30,497 nucleotides of DNA from an uncultured Oscillospiraceae bacterium (GCA_910579485.1 CAJTVO010000030.1:1-30497); one strand, 5' to 3'. Shown: positions 20,265 to 28,738, counted from the stretch's first letter. The notes: generated from the sequence alone by a model not told the origin. Numbers and translations: made by a program.

Positions 20265-21683
20265 CGTCTCCCCGAACAGCGCCCAGGTGTTGCTCCCGGT
20301 GATCCGGACATCGATATACCGCCCGATCAAAGAGCCGTCCCCCTGGAGGTGGACCAGCCGCCCTCCCGCCGTCCGGCTGGAGAGGGGCCACGCCGAATCG
20401 CCGCTCTCGCCGTCCACCAAAACCCGCAGGGTCCTTCCCACGTAGGCCCGGTGGAGCTCTCCGGATATCCGGTTCTGGGCGTCCAGAAGGCGGTCGAACC
20501 AGACCTGCTTTTCCCCTCGGGAGACGGGGTCCGGCATCTTCGCCGCCGGGGTGCCGGGCCGGGGGGAGTAGATGAAAGTGAAGAGGGCGTCATAGCGCAC
20601 CTCCTCAATGAGGGAGACGGTCTCCATGGCCTCCGCCTCGGTCTCCCCGGGGAAGCCAATAATGATGTCGCTGGTAAGGACCACTTCCGGCATGGCCTCC
20701 CGGGCCATGCGGACCTTTTCCAGATACTGCTCCCGGGTGTAGCCCCGGTTCATAGCCTTCAGCACCCTGCTGCTGCCGGACTGGACCGGCAGATGGAGCT
20801 GCTTGGCCACGTGGGAACATTCCGCCATGGTCTCAAAGAGCTTCCGTCCCGCGTCCTTGGGATGGCTGGTCATGAACCGGACCAGATAGTCCCCGGGGAT
20901 CTTATCGATCTCCCGGAGCAGGTCCGCGAAATCCATGGGCTCGTCCAGATCCTTGCCATAGGAGTTCACATTCTGTCCCAGAAGGGTAATCTCCCTGTAC
21001 CCCGCCTCCGCCAGGGAACGGACCTCGGCCAGCACGTCGGAGGGCTCCCGGCTCCGCTCCCGGCCCCGGACGTAGGGCACGATGCAGTAGGAGCAGAAGT
21101 TGTTGCACCCGTACATGACGGATACCCAGGCCTTCACGCCGCTCTCCCGGACCACCGGCAGTCCCTCGGCGATGGCCCCGTGTTCGTCGGCGATGGAAAA
21201 GGTCCGCTTGTGGTCTGTATACACGCCGTAGAGCAGCTCCGGGAATTTCCACAGGGCCTGGGGCCCGAAGACCATATCTACGTGGCGGTAGGAGTTTTTG
21301 ATCTTAGCCGCCACCACCTCCTGCTGGGCCATGCAGCCGCACAGACAGATGATAAGGTCCGGATTTTTCTCCTTGGCGTGGACCAGCTGGCCCACTACGC
21401 CGAAGACCTTTTTCTCCGCGTTCTCCCGGATGGCGCAGGTGTTGATGACGATGATCCCGGCCTCAAAGGGGTCCTGGGTGAAGCCGCAGCCCATATCCTG
21501 AAGCATCCCCATGAGGCGCTGGCTGTCGGCCACGTTCTGCTGGCACCCGTAGGTCTGCGTATAGGCGAGAGGGAGACCCCCGGGACGCCCCTCGTTCAGC
21601 TTTCTGATCTCCGCACAGAACTGCTTTTGGCGCTCGATCTCCTCCGCGGCGATCCGATTGGCCGTTCCTATAGCGTCACTCAT
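20259..21683 (-). CDS. miaB: tRNA-2-methylthio-N6-dimethylallyladenosine synthase MiaB
   Basis: 474 residues from ATG 21683; an ATG ten codons upstream has no ribosome site. MiaB adds a methylthio group to i6A37 of tRNAs reading UNN codons, using two iron-sulfur clusters and SAM. The N-terminal UPF0004 domain has its three cysteines in YGCQQN (about 47), INTCAIREN (about 83) and CGCMAQQE (about 117). The radical SAM motif is CNNFCSYC (about 194-201). The TRAM domain lies at the end (about 410-474). It has its own promoter. Family known to neighbour mutS in many Firmicutes; here separated from it by the small modules. Confidence 0.95.
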   Translation of the reverse strand: MSDAIGTANRIAAEEIERQKQFCAEIRKLNEGRPGGLPLAYTQTYGCQQNVADSQRLMGMLQDMGCGFTQDPFEAGIIVINTCAIRENAEKKVFGVVGQLVHAKEKNPDLIICLCGCMAQQEVVAAKIKNSYRHVDMVFGPQALWKFPELLYGVYTDHKRTFSIADEHGAIAEGLPVVRESGVKAWVSVMYGCNNFCSYCIVPYVRGRERSREPSDVLAEVRSLAEAGYREITLLGQNVNSYGKDLDEPMDFADLLREIDKIPGDYLVRFMTSHPKDAGRKLFETMAECSHVAKQLHLPVQSGSSRVLKAMNRGYTREQYLEKVRMAREAMPEVVLTSDIIIGFPGETEAEAMETVSLIEEVRYDALFTFIYSPRPGTPAAKMPDPVSRGEKQVWFDRLLDAQNRISGELHRAYVGRTLRVLVDGESGDSAWPLSSRTAGGRLVHLQGDGSLIGRYIDVRITGSNTWALFGETL

Positions 21684-21757
21684 TGTCCCTGCTCCCTTCA
21701 CGGAAAATATCATCCGCGTCCCCCGCGGCGTACTCTCTCCCTGTGTTGACGCGGCTT

Positions 21758-21786
21758 ATTATATCATTTAGATCAACAAACGTCAA
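21758..21786 (-). promoter_or_regulatory. Promoter of miaB
   Basis: Minus-strand -35 TTGACG (21781-21786), 17-bp spacer, -10 TATAAT (21758-21763). Confidence 0.75.
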
Positions 21787-21913
21787 TTTTGTTTTTGCCT
21801 CTTCGTCTTAATTAACTGCATCAGCGTTTTTTCCGTCCCTAGCCGCTATATAGGCTCTTGAGCAAAAATAATGCGGGGCGTCCCAGAGGATGCATCCCAG
21901 CGTGAACCTCCCC

Positions 21914-21941
21914 TTGCGCCGTTGGGAATCTGTGGTATAAT
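21914..21941 (+). promoter_or_regulatory. Promoter of the LytTR regulator
   Basis: -35 TTGCGC (21914-21919), 16-bp spacer, -10 TATAAT (21936-21941), 32 bp before the start codon. Confidence 0.65.
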
Positions 21942-21973
21942 GGACAGAGAATACGATCCGGGAGGACCATATC

Positions 21974-22699
21974 ATGCCGGAAAATCTCAACCCGCAACTG
22001 CAAATCGCCGTCTGCGATGATGAGCCCATGGACCGCCAGCAGGCGGAGACGCTGACAACCGACATCATGACAGCGGAGGGGCTTGCCTGCTCCCTCTCCG
22101 GCTATGAGAGCGCCACGGCCCTGCTCACCGCCATCCAGGGCGGCGCACAATTCCACATTCTCCTGCTGGACGTGATGATGGAGGGCCTGGACGGGATGGA
22201 GCTTGCCGCCGCCCTGCGGAAGCTGGGGGACAGCACCGCCATCATCTTCATTTCATCCAACCGGGAGATGGCTATGCGGGGCTACGAAGTCTCCGCCGCC
22301 CGGTATCTGGCAAAGCCCCTCCGGGAAGATCAGCTCCGGGAGGCCCTGGTGTACTGCTACAAAACCTTCTGCGAGAAAAAAGAAATCCTGTTGCCAACCA
22401 CCAAGGGCCAGCGCAGGATTCCTCTTGCCAATATTCTATACGCGGAGGCGATGGAACGGATGACGAAGCTGGTCCTGACGGACCGGCTGGAGGAAGTCAC
22501 TTTGAAATTCTCCGACCTGTTGGAGCTGTTGCCGGAGCGCCAGTTCCAACCCTGCCATCGCTCCTATCTGGTGAATCTGGAGCATATCGCCTACGTCCGC
22601 AGCCGGGATTTGGAGCTGACCACCGGGGATATCCTGCCGGTCAGCCGATACCGGGCGGAGGACTTACAAAAACAGTTTGTAGCCTATTTGCGGGGCTGA
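21974..22699 (+). CDS. LytTR-family response regulator
   Basis: 241 residues. The receiver domain (about 9-125) has the acidic pair D15-D16, phosphoacceptor D66 in LLLDVMMEG, and the conserved lysine in LAKPL. The C-terminal LytTR DNA-binding domain (about 138-238) shows LPTTKGQRRIPLANILYAEA, HRSYLVNLEHIAYV and LPVSRYRAEDL, the usual order. Such regulators (AgrA, ComE, VirR type) act with HPK10-type kinases that sense peptides. A convergent kinase gene overlaps its 3' end by 16 nt. GGGAGGA precedes the ATG. The target genes cannot be told. Confidence 0.92.
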   Translation: MPENLNPQLQIAVCDDEPMDRQQAETLTTDIMTAEGLACSLSGYESATALLTAIQGGAQFHILLLDVMMEGLDGMELAAALRKLGDSTAIIFISSNREMAMRGYEVSAARYLAKPLREDQLREALVYCYKTFCEKKEILLPTTKGQRRIPLANILYAEAMERMTKLVLTDRLEEVTLKFSDLLELLPERQFQPCHRSYLVNLEHIAYVRSRDLELTTGDILPVSRYRAEDLQKQFVAYLRG

Positions 22700-23253
22700 C
22701 GGAGGGAGAGGGGCACGGTCACTCTGTAATAATCATCCCTGTACTCCGTATCGAACAGGTTTCCATACTGCGCCACGATCTGCCGGATGATTTTCAATCC
22801 CAAACCGCGCTCCGGCGCGGTTTCTTTGTTGATCCAGTCCAGTGTGGCCCCGTTCTCGCAGGTGAACACGAAATAGTTATTTTGGATGTGCATATCCAAC
22901 TTGATATACCGCCGCTTCACTCCGGCTGCGGAAGCGGCCTCCACCGCGTTGTCAAGAAGATTCATAATCAGAGAACACAACTCTGCGTCCGTCAGAGGCA
23001 GCTTGTCCGGGGCCTGGGTGCGGGCCAGCTCCACCGCGATCCCAGCGTCAGCGGCGGCGCTCAATTTGCTGTTCAAAATCACATCCAGCATTTCATTTCC
23101 GCTCTGTACCACAGGGCGGATTTTTTCATTCTCTCCAATCAGCTCGTCCAAATATGCCGCCGATTTTTCATCGGTGACGGTCTGGCGCAGGACCCGGAAA
23201 TGCTTCACCATATCGTGGCGGAGCATCATCACCTGTTCATTCTGCCGCCGCAT
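22684..23253 (-). CDS. Sensor histidine kinase, C-terminal catalytic half (frameshifted gene)
   Basis: 189 codons from the first ATG in this frame, but the kinase reading continues upstream without ATG (DGTAARLLAQQDELARNSYEV) into the other frame. The H-box is MLRHDMVKHF, as in the HPK10/AgrC group; the N-box is NLLDNAVEAA and the G-box GLGLKIIRQI in a GHKL-type ATPase domain. No separate ribosome site or sensor segment is present, so this is the second half of one broken kinase rather than an independent gene. It converges on the LytTR gene, overlapping by 16 nt. Confidence 0.8.
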   Translation of the reverse strand: MRRQNEQVMMLRHDMVKHFRVLRQTVTDEKSAAYLDELIGENEKIRPVVQSGNEMLDVILNSKLSAAADAGIAVELARTQAPDKLPLTDAELCSLIMNLLDNAVEAASAAGVKRRYIKLDMHIQNNYFVFTCENGATLDWINKETAPERGLGLKIIRQIVAQYGNLFDTEYRDDYYRVTVPLSLRQPRK

Positions 23254-24185
23254 GACTTCATAGCTGTTTCGGGCCAGCTCGTCCTGCTGGGCCAGCAGAC
23301 GGGCCGCCGTCCCGTCAGCTGGGAGGCCAGGAACACCAGCAGCAGCGTCAGGGACAGCTCACTGGCCAGCGATGACACGTCCACCGGCAGGGGGCCAAGA
23401 TGGGCGTTGGGCAGGAACGTCAGGGCCAGCCGCCCCGCCAACCAGAAGAAGGCGGTCAGCCCGCCGCACAGCGCGTCCAGAGCCAACCGGCCCTGAAACG
23501 CCTGCCAGAGAAACAGAGCCAGCAGGAGCGTCCCGGCGGCAAAGGCAAGGGCGGCGGGCACGGCGGTCTGGAAGCTCTCCGCCACCAGCGCACTCTCGTA
23601 GGCATAGCCGCAGTACAGCGTCACGGCGCAGGGCCAGACGGTTACGGTGGGTTCCGCCAGCTCGCCGCCGGACGGGTCAGTGGATTGGGCGATGGTCAGG
23701 GTCTTGCCCTGGTAGTTCTGGGGCAGCGTCACCAGCACCGGCTCCTCCCGATACCAATCCAGCATAGGCAGACGTAAATCTCCGATACGATTATTCAGTT
23801 CCGGGCAGTCGGTATAGAGCAGCGCGCCGTCCAGAAAAACCGCCGCGGAGCTGATTGTCGCATCCAAACGCAGGGTGGGACTGTCCGCGTCCTCTGACAG
23901 TACACGGGAGAAATAGAAGGTCTGCCCCAACTCGCCCAGGCGGTCAAAGCCGCCGAACCCGTCCGGGGCCAGCTCCGTCACCGCGTCCCCCTCCTGGGTG
24001 AACACGGTCCAGCCCTTTTGATCGTAAACCCAGCCCTCCGGCACCCCCTCCCCCTCCCAGCTCATCAGGGACAGGTCGTAGGCCCGATCCTCCATCGGTT
24101 TCATGCAGTTCAGAAGCAGTCCGCCGAACACCACGCACAGTGTCAGAGTGAGAATTGCCGCCCCCAGGCGTGTCCATTTTTTCAT
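23229..24185 (-). CDS. Sensor histidine kinase, N-terminal sensor half (frameshifted gene)
   Basis: From ATG 24185 (MKKWTRLG) with GGGAGGA upstream. One N-terminal membrane anchor (about 7-28), an extracellular region of about 170 residues with a 7TMR-DISM-like beta-sandwich style, then several membrane helices (about 200-305). After VFLASQLT the frame changes to out-of-frame text (GRRPVCWPSRTSW...) and stops at 23229. Backing up one base at about 23308-23322 restores the natural continuation to the H-box. A one-base loss, or a sequencing error, explains this; no slippery site for programmed frameshifting is obvious. Confidence 0.78.
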   Translation of the reverse strand: MKKWTRLGAAILTLTLCVVFGGLLLNCMKPMEDRAYDLSLMSWEGEGVPEGWVYDQKGWTVFTQEGDAVTELAPDGFGGFDRLGELGQTFYFSRVLSEDADSPTLRLDATISSAAVFLDGALLYTDCPELNNRIGDLRLPMLDWYREEPVLVTLPQNYQGKTLTIAQSTDPSGGELAEPTVTVWPCAVTLYCGYAYESALVAESFQTAVPAALAFAAGTLLLALFLWQAFQGRLALDALCGGLTAFFWLAGRLALTFLPNAHLGPLPVDVSSLASELSLTLLLVFLASQLTGRRPVCWPSRTSWPETAMKSCGGRMNR

Positions 24186-24216
24186 CGTCCAGTCCTCCCG
24201 GCACGTTTCTGAACAT

Positions 24217-24246
24217 AGCGTATCATTCAAAAAGGGGGGCTGTCAA
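24217..24246 (-). promoter_or_regulatory. Promoter of the sensor kinase
   Basis: Minus-strand -35 TTGACA (24241-24246), 18-bp spacer, weak -10 TACGCT (24217-24222). Confidence 0.5.
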
Positions 24247-24297
24247 CCGTCCGAGCTTGCTATTCATGCAGGATTTTTGCCGTTCATGTAAAACCTA

Positions 24298-24326
24298 TTG
24301 CCCAAAGCCGAAATTTTTGCTATGGT
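24298..24326 (+). promoter_or_regulatory. Promoter of the HU gene
   Basis: -35 TTGCCC (24298-24303), 17-bp spacer, -10 TATGGT (24321-24326); leader of about 75 nt. Confidence 0.5.
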
Positions 24327-24409
24327 GCATACGGAATAACACGCCCGGTCAGCCGGGACAGGAAAGGATCGGCAAGGGGATACCCCCCTCTGCCGGAACA
24401 GGAGGAACA

Positions 24410-24685
24410 ATGAACAGACAAGAACTCATCGAGCGCATGGCTGGAAAGACCGGCCTGACAAAGAAGGACTGCGGCACGGCCCTGGACGGCTTTCTGTCCA
24501 TCGTCACGGAGGCCCTGCAAGCGAGAGAGGATGTCAAGCTGGTCGGCTTTGGCTCCTTCGAGGTGAAGCTTCGGGCGGCGAGGACGGCGTGCAACCCGCA
24601 GACGAAAGAACCTGTGGAGATCCCGGCCCACCCCATTCCCGTGTTCAAGGCGGGAAAGCTCCTCAAAGACAGTGTAGCCGGTTAG
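24410..24685 (+). CDS. HU family DNA-binding protein
   Basis: 91 residues, standard HU length. N-terminal helices MNRQELIERMAGKTGLTKKDCGTALDGF, the beta region VKLVGFGSFEVKLRAARTACNPQTKEPVEIPA and the C-terminal PVFKAGKLLKD are all typical. HU dimers bend and compact DNA. In the DNA-embracing arm most HUs read RTGRNP, while this copy reads RTACNP, losing a basic residue, so it may be a specialised paralogue rather than the main HU (inference). Start ATG 24410 with AGGAGG only 4 nt away; the longer frame upstream is a shadow. It is followed by a perfect 26-bp palindrome. Confidence 0.92.
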   Translation: MNRQELIERMAGKTGLTKKDCGTALDGFLSIVTEALQAREDVKLVGFGSFEVKLRAARTACNPQTKEPVEIPAHPIPVFKAGKLLKDSVAG

Positions 24686-24697
24686 CAGTGGGAGATC

Positions 24698-24723
24698 AGC
24701 AAAGGGGGCGCGCCCCCTTTGCT
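24698..24723 (+). terminator. Perfect 26-bp palindrome after HU
   Basis: AGCAAAGGGGGCG joined directly to its complement. No loop and no long U-run, but it lies 12 nt after the HU stop, so it probably marks the transcript end. It has the REP-like style of the other GC-rich palindromes here. Confidence 0.6.
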
Positions 24724-24781
24724 CCGCAATATCCCCTCTGGCAGACGAGAATTTCTGAGCTTTGATATGGAGGTCATGACC

Positions 24782-25381
24782 ATGAAAAAGAGATTGCTGG
24801 CTTGTCTCCTGACGGCGGCGATGCTGGTCAGTTTGTTCCCACTCTCCGCTCTTGCGGCGGAAGTGGAGCCGTACACAGGGGGCCTGTGCCATCACCACCA
24901 GGAACACAGCTATGAAGACTGCGGCTACATAGAAGCCGTGGAGGGCCGTCCCTGCGGATATGTCTGCCACATCTGCCCGGTGCAGGCCATGATCGACGCG
25001 CTTCCGGCCCCAAAGGACATCACCGCCGAGAACCGGGCCGGGGTGGAGGCCCAGCTTGAAGCCATTGGCGAGGCGTGGGCGGAGCTGTCCGAGGAGGACG
25101 CCCTGCGGCTGGACACCGCCCGCCTTGAAGCGGCGCGGGACGCGCTGGCGGCGCTGGCCGGGCTGGCCGGGAATGAGCTGCCTGCGCCGCTGGCGGTTAC
25201 GGTAGACAACGTAGAGTATTGGGACGAAAATGGCAATAAAAAGGCCCAAAACGGCGTCAACGTGGTAGACAGCACCACCACATGGGCTGAAGGCTGGTAT
25301 GTGGTCAACAGTAATGTGGAAATCTCTGAACGCCACCGGCAAAGACGGCAATGCTGGCATCGGCGGCAACGACGGCGTTGA
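24782..25381 (+). CDS. SLH surface protein, N-terminal part (frameshifted gene)
   Basis: From ATG 24782 with GGAGG upstream. A signal peptide (MKKRLLACLLTAAMLVSLFP, then LSALAAE) is followed by a Cys/His-rich segment (CHHHQEHSYEDCGYIE, then PCGYVCHICP) common in exported Clostridial proteins, and a helical part up to about 140. VDSTTTWAEGWYVVNSNVEIS is the usual lead-in to a carbohydrate-binding-like repeat domain, but the frame then becomes arginine-rich nonsense (ERHRQRRQCWHRR) and stops at 25381. The other frame continues at 25299. An apparent loss of the expected next strands plus a frame change suggest a deletion. Confidence 0.75.
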   Translation: MKKRLLACLLTAAMLVSLFPLSALAAEVEPYTGGLCHHHQEHSYEDCGYIEAVEGRPCGYVCHICPVQAMIDALPAPKDITAENRAGVEAQLEAIGEAWAELSEEDALRLDTARLEAARDALAALAGLAGNELPAPLAVTVDNVEYWDENGNKKAQNGVNVVDSTTTWAEGWYVVNSNVEISERHRQRRQCWHRRQRRR

Positions 25382-27797
25382 CGGCGGCACAATCACCATC
25401 AACGGCGGCACTGTGACGGCCACCAGCGAGGGCTACGGCGCGGGCATCGGCGGCGGTGGCAGCATCAGCGCCGGTGGCAACGGCGGCAAAATCACTATCA
25501 GCGGCGGCACGGTGACGGCCACCAGTGAGGAGCGCGGCGCGGGCATCGGCGGCGAGGGCGGCAGCATCACCATCAACGGCGGTACGGTGACGGCCACCAG
25601 CGGGGGCGACGGCGAGGGCATCGGCTGCTGGAAAGGCGGAAGCGGCACCTTCAGCACCGGACAGAACGGCAACGCCTTTATTGTGGCGTCCAGCATACAG
25701 AATCAGGACGACAAAAATCAATGGAGCGGCGTGATTTTCGTGGATGGCGTAAACGGCGAGGTCTACGGCGCCCCCACCCTTAAAACGGACGCGACCATCC
25801 CGGCGGGCAATGAGCTGGTGATCGAATCGGGCCAGACCCTGACCATCGGCAAGGGCGTGACGCTGACCAACGATGGCACCCTCACCATTGAAAGCGGCGG
25901 CACGCTGGTCAACAACGGTAAGTTGGTCAACAACAGCAGCAATCAGGGCATTACCGGCGGCGGAACCATCCAGGGGGACGGCGAACTGACCGGCAACGGG
26001 AAGATTGAGGGCGGCATAACGATCATCCAGCCCACCGTGCCCGCAATTACAGTACAGCCCGCGGACCAAAGCGTTCCCATCGGGCAAAAGGCGACTTTTA
26101 CCATCGTGTTCAGCGGCACCCCCGCCCCAACCTGCCAATGGCAAGTGAACAAGGGGAGCGGCTGGGAGAATATTTACGGCGCGAGAGCAAGCAGCTACAC
26201 CACGGAAGCGGCGTCCATGACCATGAACGGCTGGCAGTATCAGTGTGTCGTGACCAACAGCGCGGGATTGGCAACAAGCGACCCGGCCATCCTGACCGTG
26301 CAAAAAGCGGTTCCCCCCGCCGCCGCTTCTCAGCATCTGAACATCGCCAACCACCTGGCGAAAACCTATACCTATCGGCTGTCCAACCTGCGGCCCCAGC
26401 TCCCAGAAGGGGCCAGCTGGGAAAACGTTACTTATGAGCTGACAAGCGTCAACTTTACTGAGACGGGGTATTATACGGCAGGCACGGCGGAGATCATCCA
26501 TGGCCCCGGCAGCCAGACGCTGAACACCCTCTCCCTGCCCATCCTGTTAAACGATGTGACAACAGAGGGCAAGGTGGGCACGGTGACTGTCACGATCCGC
26601 TCCGATAACTACCAGGACTTCACCAACACCCTTGAGATCATAGCCAGCAACAAAGAGGCGGTGATCTTCAGCGGCGTGACGGGCGTGACCGTCCCCTATA
26701 CCGGCCAGCCCGTGAAGGGCTATACGGGGGAGCTGGTTATCAAGGACAGCAACGGCGGCACAGTGACGCCGGACCTGGAGATCAGCTACACCGGCAGGCT
26801 GGAGACATCCTATAAGGGCACCCAACCGCCTACTGAGGTGGGGACCTACTCCGTGATATTCCGGGTGGCGGATACCGACCCCAAGTATATTGGACGGCTG
26901 GCCGTCAATTTTGAGATCACGAAGGCCCAGGGCGGCGGTGATCCCGTCAATCCCGGTGGCGGGAATGGCGGCGGCACTTATATCCCGCCCACCTACAAAC
27001 CCGATGTGAGCAAACCCGGCGAGGGCGGCGGTACGCCCACCGTCACACCCTCCAATCCCAAACCGGGCGACACCGTGACCGTGAAGCCCAGGCCGGACGA
27101 TGGTTATGAGGTAGACACAATCACCGTCACAGACCAAAACGGCAAACCCGTGGAGGTGACGGTGAAGCCGGACGGGACGTACACCTTCAAGCAACCCAGC
27201 GGCAAGGTGAAGATCGAAGTGACCTACAAGCCTGTTGAAACACTCTGGAATAACCCCTTCGCCGATGTCTCCGAGGGAGATTGGTACTATGAGGCGGTGC
27301 AGTTTGTCCAGGAACGGGGCCTGATGAACGGGTACAGCGATGGCCGGTTTGGGCCAAACGATACCCTCTCCCGCGCCCAGCTTGCCCAAATCCTGTTCAA
27401 CAAGGAGGGCAGACCGGGAGTGAACTACCTGTTGACATTCTCCGATGTGGCGAGTGAGGCATGGTACACCGAGGCCATCCGCTGGGCGGCCAGCCAGGGC
27501 ATTGTGGGCGGCTACGGCGACGGCACATTCGGCCCCAACGATCCCATCACCCGGGAGCAGCTGGCGGTCATGCTCTGGCGGTACTCCGGCAGTCCCGCCG
27601 CCACCGGCAAGGAGTTGCATTTCAATGACACGGACGAGATCAGCGGCTTTGCGCTGGAGGCTCTGCGCTGGGCCGTGGAGAACGGGATTTTGAACGGCTA
27701 CGGAGACGGGCGGTTAGGCTCCCAGGGGCAGGCCACCCGCGCACAGGTAGCACAGATGCTGAAAAACTTTATTGAAAATCAGGAGGAAACCTCTTGA
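25299..27797 (+). CDS. SLH surface protein, main part (frameshifted gene)
   Basis: 832 codons from an ATG without a ribosome site; really the continuation of the gene starting at 24782, true reading from about SLNATGKDGNAGIGG. Order: glycine-rich repeats with GGTVTATS and GAGIGG (about 20-110); a beta-solenoid-like stretch with NGTL/NNGKLVN repeats (about 150-240); an Ig-like domain (ITVQPADQSVPIGQKATFTIVF, about 250-335); two more extracellular beta domains; a G/P-rich linker (about 545-575); a domain with GYEVDTITV (about 600-645); and three SLH domains (FADVSEGDWYYEA, FSDVASEAWYTEA, FNDTDEISGFAL) that anchor it to the cell wall. Confidence 0.85.
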   Translation: MWSTVMWKSLNATGKDGNAGIGGNDGVDGGTITINGGTVTATSEGYGAGIGGGGSISAGGNGGKITISGGTVTATSEERGAGIGGEGGSITINGGTVTATSGGDGEGIGCWKGGSGTFSTGQNGNAFIVASSIQNQDDKNQWSGVIFVDGVNGEVYGAPTLKTDATIPAGNELVIESGQTLTIGKGVTLTNDGTLTIESGGTLVNNGKLVNNSSNQGITGGGTIQGDGELTGNGKIEGGITIIQPTVPAITVQPADQSVPIGQKATFTIVFSGTPAPTCQWQVNKGSGWENIYGARASSYTTEAASMTMNGWQYQCVVTNSAGLATSDPAILTVQKAVPPAAASQHLNIANHLAKTYTYRLSNLRPQLPEGASWENVTYELTSVNFTETGYYTAGTAEIIHGPGSQTLNTLSLPILLNDVTTEGKVGTVTVTIRSDNYQDFTNTLEIIASNKEAVIFSGVTGVTVPYTGQPVKGYTGELVIKDSNGGTVTPDLEISYTGRLETSYKGTQPPTEVGTYSVIFRVADTDPKYIGRLAVNFEITKAQGGGDPVNPGGGNGGGTYIPPTYKPDVSKPGEGGGTPTVTPSNPKPGDTVTVKPRPDDGYEVDTITVTDQNGKPVEVTVKPDGTYTFKQPSGKVKIEVTYKPVETLWNNPFADVSEGDWYYEAVQFVQERGLMNGYSDGRFGPNDTLSRAQLAQILFNKEGRPGVNYLLTFSDVASEAWYTEAIRWAASQGIVGGYGDGTFGPNDPITREQLAVMLWRYSGSPAATGKELHFNDTDEISGFALEALRWAVENGILNGYGDGRLGSQGQATRAQVAQMLKNFIENQEETS
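25380..25628 (+). repeat. In-frame glycine-rich tandem repeats
   Basis: Three units of 60-90 bp encode GG[TS]ITI[NS]GGTVTATS... GAGIGG. The repeats keep high nucleotide identity (e.g. CGGTGACGGCCACCAG recurs), so recombination or slippage is possible. They begin right after the frame break. Confidence 0.7.
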
Positions 27798-28399
27798 AAA
27801 AACTCGCAATCCTTTTTGCGCTGGCCCTTTGCGTGGCGCTGGCGGGCTGTAACCAGTCCGTCCTGCCCCAGGGCGGCGAACCCTCTGAACCGCAGGAAAC
27901 GCCAGAAGTGGACGTTATTATTACGGAGCCGGAGGAACCCACTCCCCCGGCCGATGAACAGACGGCCACGCTGTATATCGGCACCAGGGCCAACGGCTTC
28001 ACCGAGTATCCCATGACTTACGATGGGGAGCTGACAGCGGAGAAGCTGATCCAGGGCATCGCGGACCTGACCGCCTGGGACTTGACCCTGGCGGAAGATG
28101 TTATCAGCGGCAAGGGCGGCATGAGCGTGTGCCTGTCCAGCGAATCGGCTCTGTTCACCGGCCCGCCCGACCCGCAGAAAGAGGAATTTCATATGTACGA
28201 TGTGGGCCAGCTTGCGGAGACGATTCTGGACAGCATCCAGAAGACGCTGCAAATGGGTTTCACCGGCGAGGGCGGCGACCCGGACGCGCTGGATATTTGG
28301 TACTACATGGAGGGGGATCAGCCGTTAGAGCTTCCCATCCTGGGCCTGTCCTGGCCCATTGACCAGCCGTATCAGTGGGCGTCTGCTGGAAGCAGCTGA
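27794..28399 (+). CDS. Lipoprotein coupled to the SLH surface protein
   Basis: 201 residues starting at TTG 27794, inside the stop of the surface protein gene (TTGA overlap), with AGGAGG at 27781-27786. A signal peptide ends in the classic lipobox L-A-G-C19. A P/E-rich linker (about 25-55) precedes one soluble domain (TATLYIGTRANGFTEYPMTY, ending at GLSWPIDQPYQ), whose beginning resembles GerMN-type domains; the match is weak. It may be a spore- or surface-associated lipoprotein. Translation is coupled to the surface protein, so frame loss upstream may affect its expression. Confidence 0.75.
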   Translation: MKKLAILFALALCVALAGCNQSVLPQGGEPSEPQETPEVDVIITEPEEPTPPADEQTATLYIGTRANGFTEYPMTYDGELTAEKLIQGIADLTAWDLTLAEDVISGKGGMSVCLSSESALFTGPPDPQKEEFHMYDVGQLAETILDSIQKTLQMGFTGEGGDPDALDIWYYMEGDQPLELPILGLSWPIDQPYQWASAGSS

Positions 28400-28471
28400 A
28401 ATACAGGCACGGCGGTTTGAATGCAGATATACAGGCTGCGTCAATGCCCGTCCCGGAACACCTGATTTTGC

Positions 28472-28497
28472 AAGGGTTTAGAGGGGCCTAAACCCTT
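28472..28497 (+). terminator. Hairpin after the lipoprotein gene
   Basis: AAGGGTTTAG (28472-28481) and CTAAACCCTT (28488-28497), 6-nt loop; no T-run. Confidence 0.45.
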
Positions 28498-28522
28498 ACA
28501 TCTTCAAGCAGAGATAACGATG

Positions 28523-28565
28523 AAAGAGAAGAGAGGCATCCACCCAAGATGCCTCCCTTCTCTTT
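28523..28565 (+). terminator. Rho-independent terminator of the surface protein unit
   Basis: An 18-position stem with one mismatch (28523-28540 with 28548-28565), loop CACCCAA, followed by GCTTTTGAC. Confidence 0.7.
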
Positions 28566-28599
28566 GCTTTTGACTAAAGGACATTCTCAATTCTGACAA

Positions 28600-28651
28600 A
28601 TGATAAATCCGAACCCGTCCCCCACTTGGAGAACAGCGTTCGGATCATCAT
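28600..28651. other. Isolated inverted repeat
   Basis: ATCCGAAC (28607-28614) pairs with GTTCGGAT (28638-28645), flanked by ATGAT/ATCAT. It has no gene beside it that explains it. Nothing else recognised in 28566-28703. Confidence 0.35.
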
Positions 28652-28703
28652 GAGATGTCATATGTTAATAAAAAAGATACAGACGGTCATCACGCACCCA
28701 AAA

Positions 28704-28738
28704 CCAACTCGAAGCCCAGCGCAGCGGGTTCGAGTTGG
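28704..28738 (-). terminator. Hairpin with T4 downstream of tRNA-Pro
   Basis: CCAACTCGAA pairs with TTCGAGTTGG (28704-28713 with 28729-28738), and TTTT follows on the minus strand. Probably the end of the tRNA transcript. Confidence 0.55.

Noticed and set aside
23300..23330. Programmed ribosomal frameshift in the sensor kinase
   Set aside because: No X-XXY-YYZ-type slippery heptamer or nearby stimulatory structure stands out, so mutation or sequencing error is the simpler reading.
25380..25640. CRISPR-like repeats
   Set aside because: The repeats are in frame, have no regular spacers and encode the GGTVTATS units of a surface protein.
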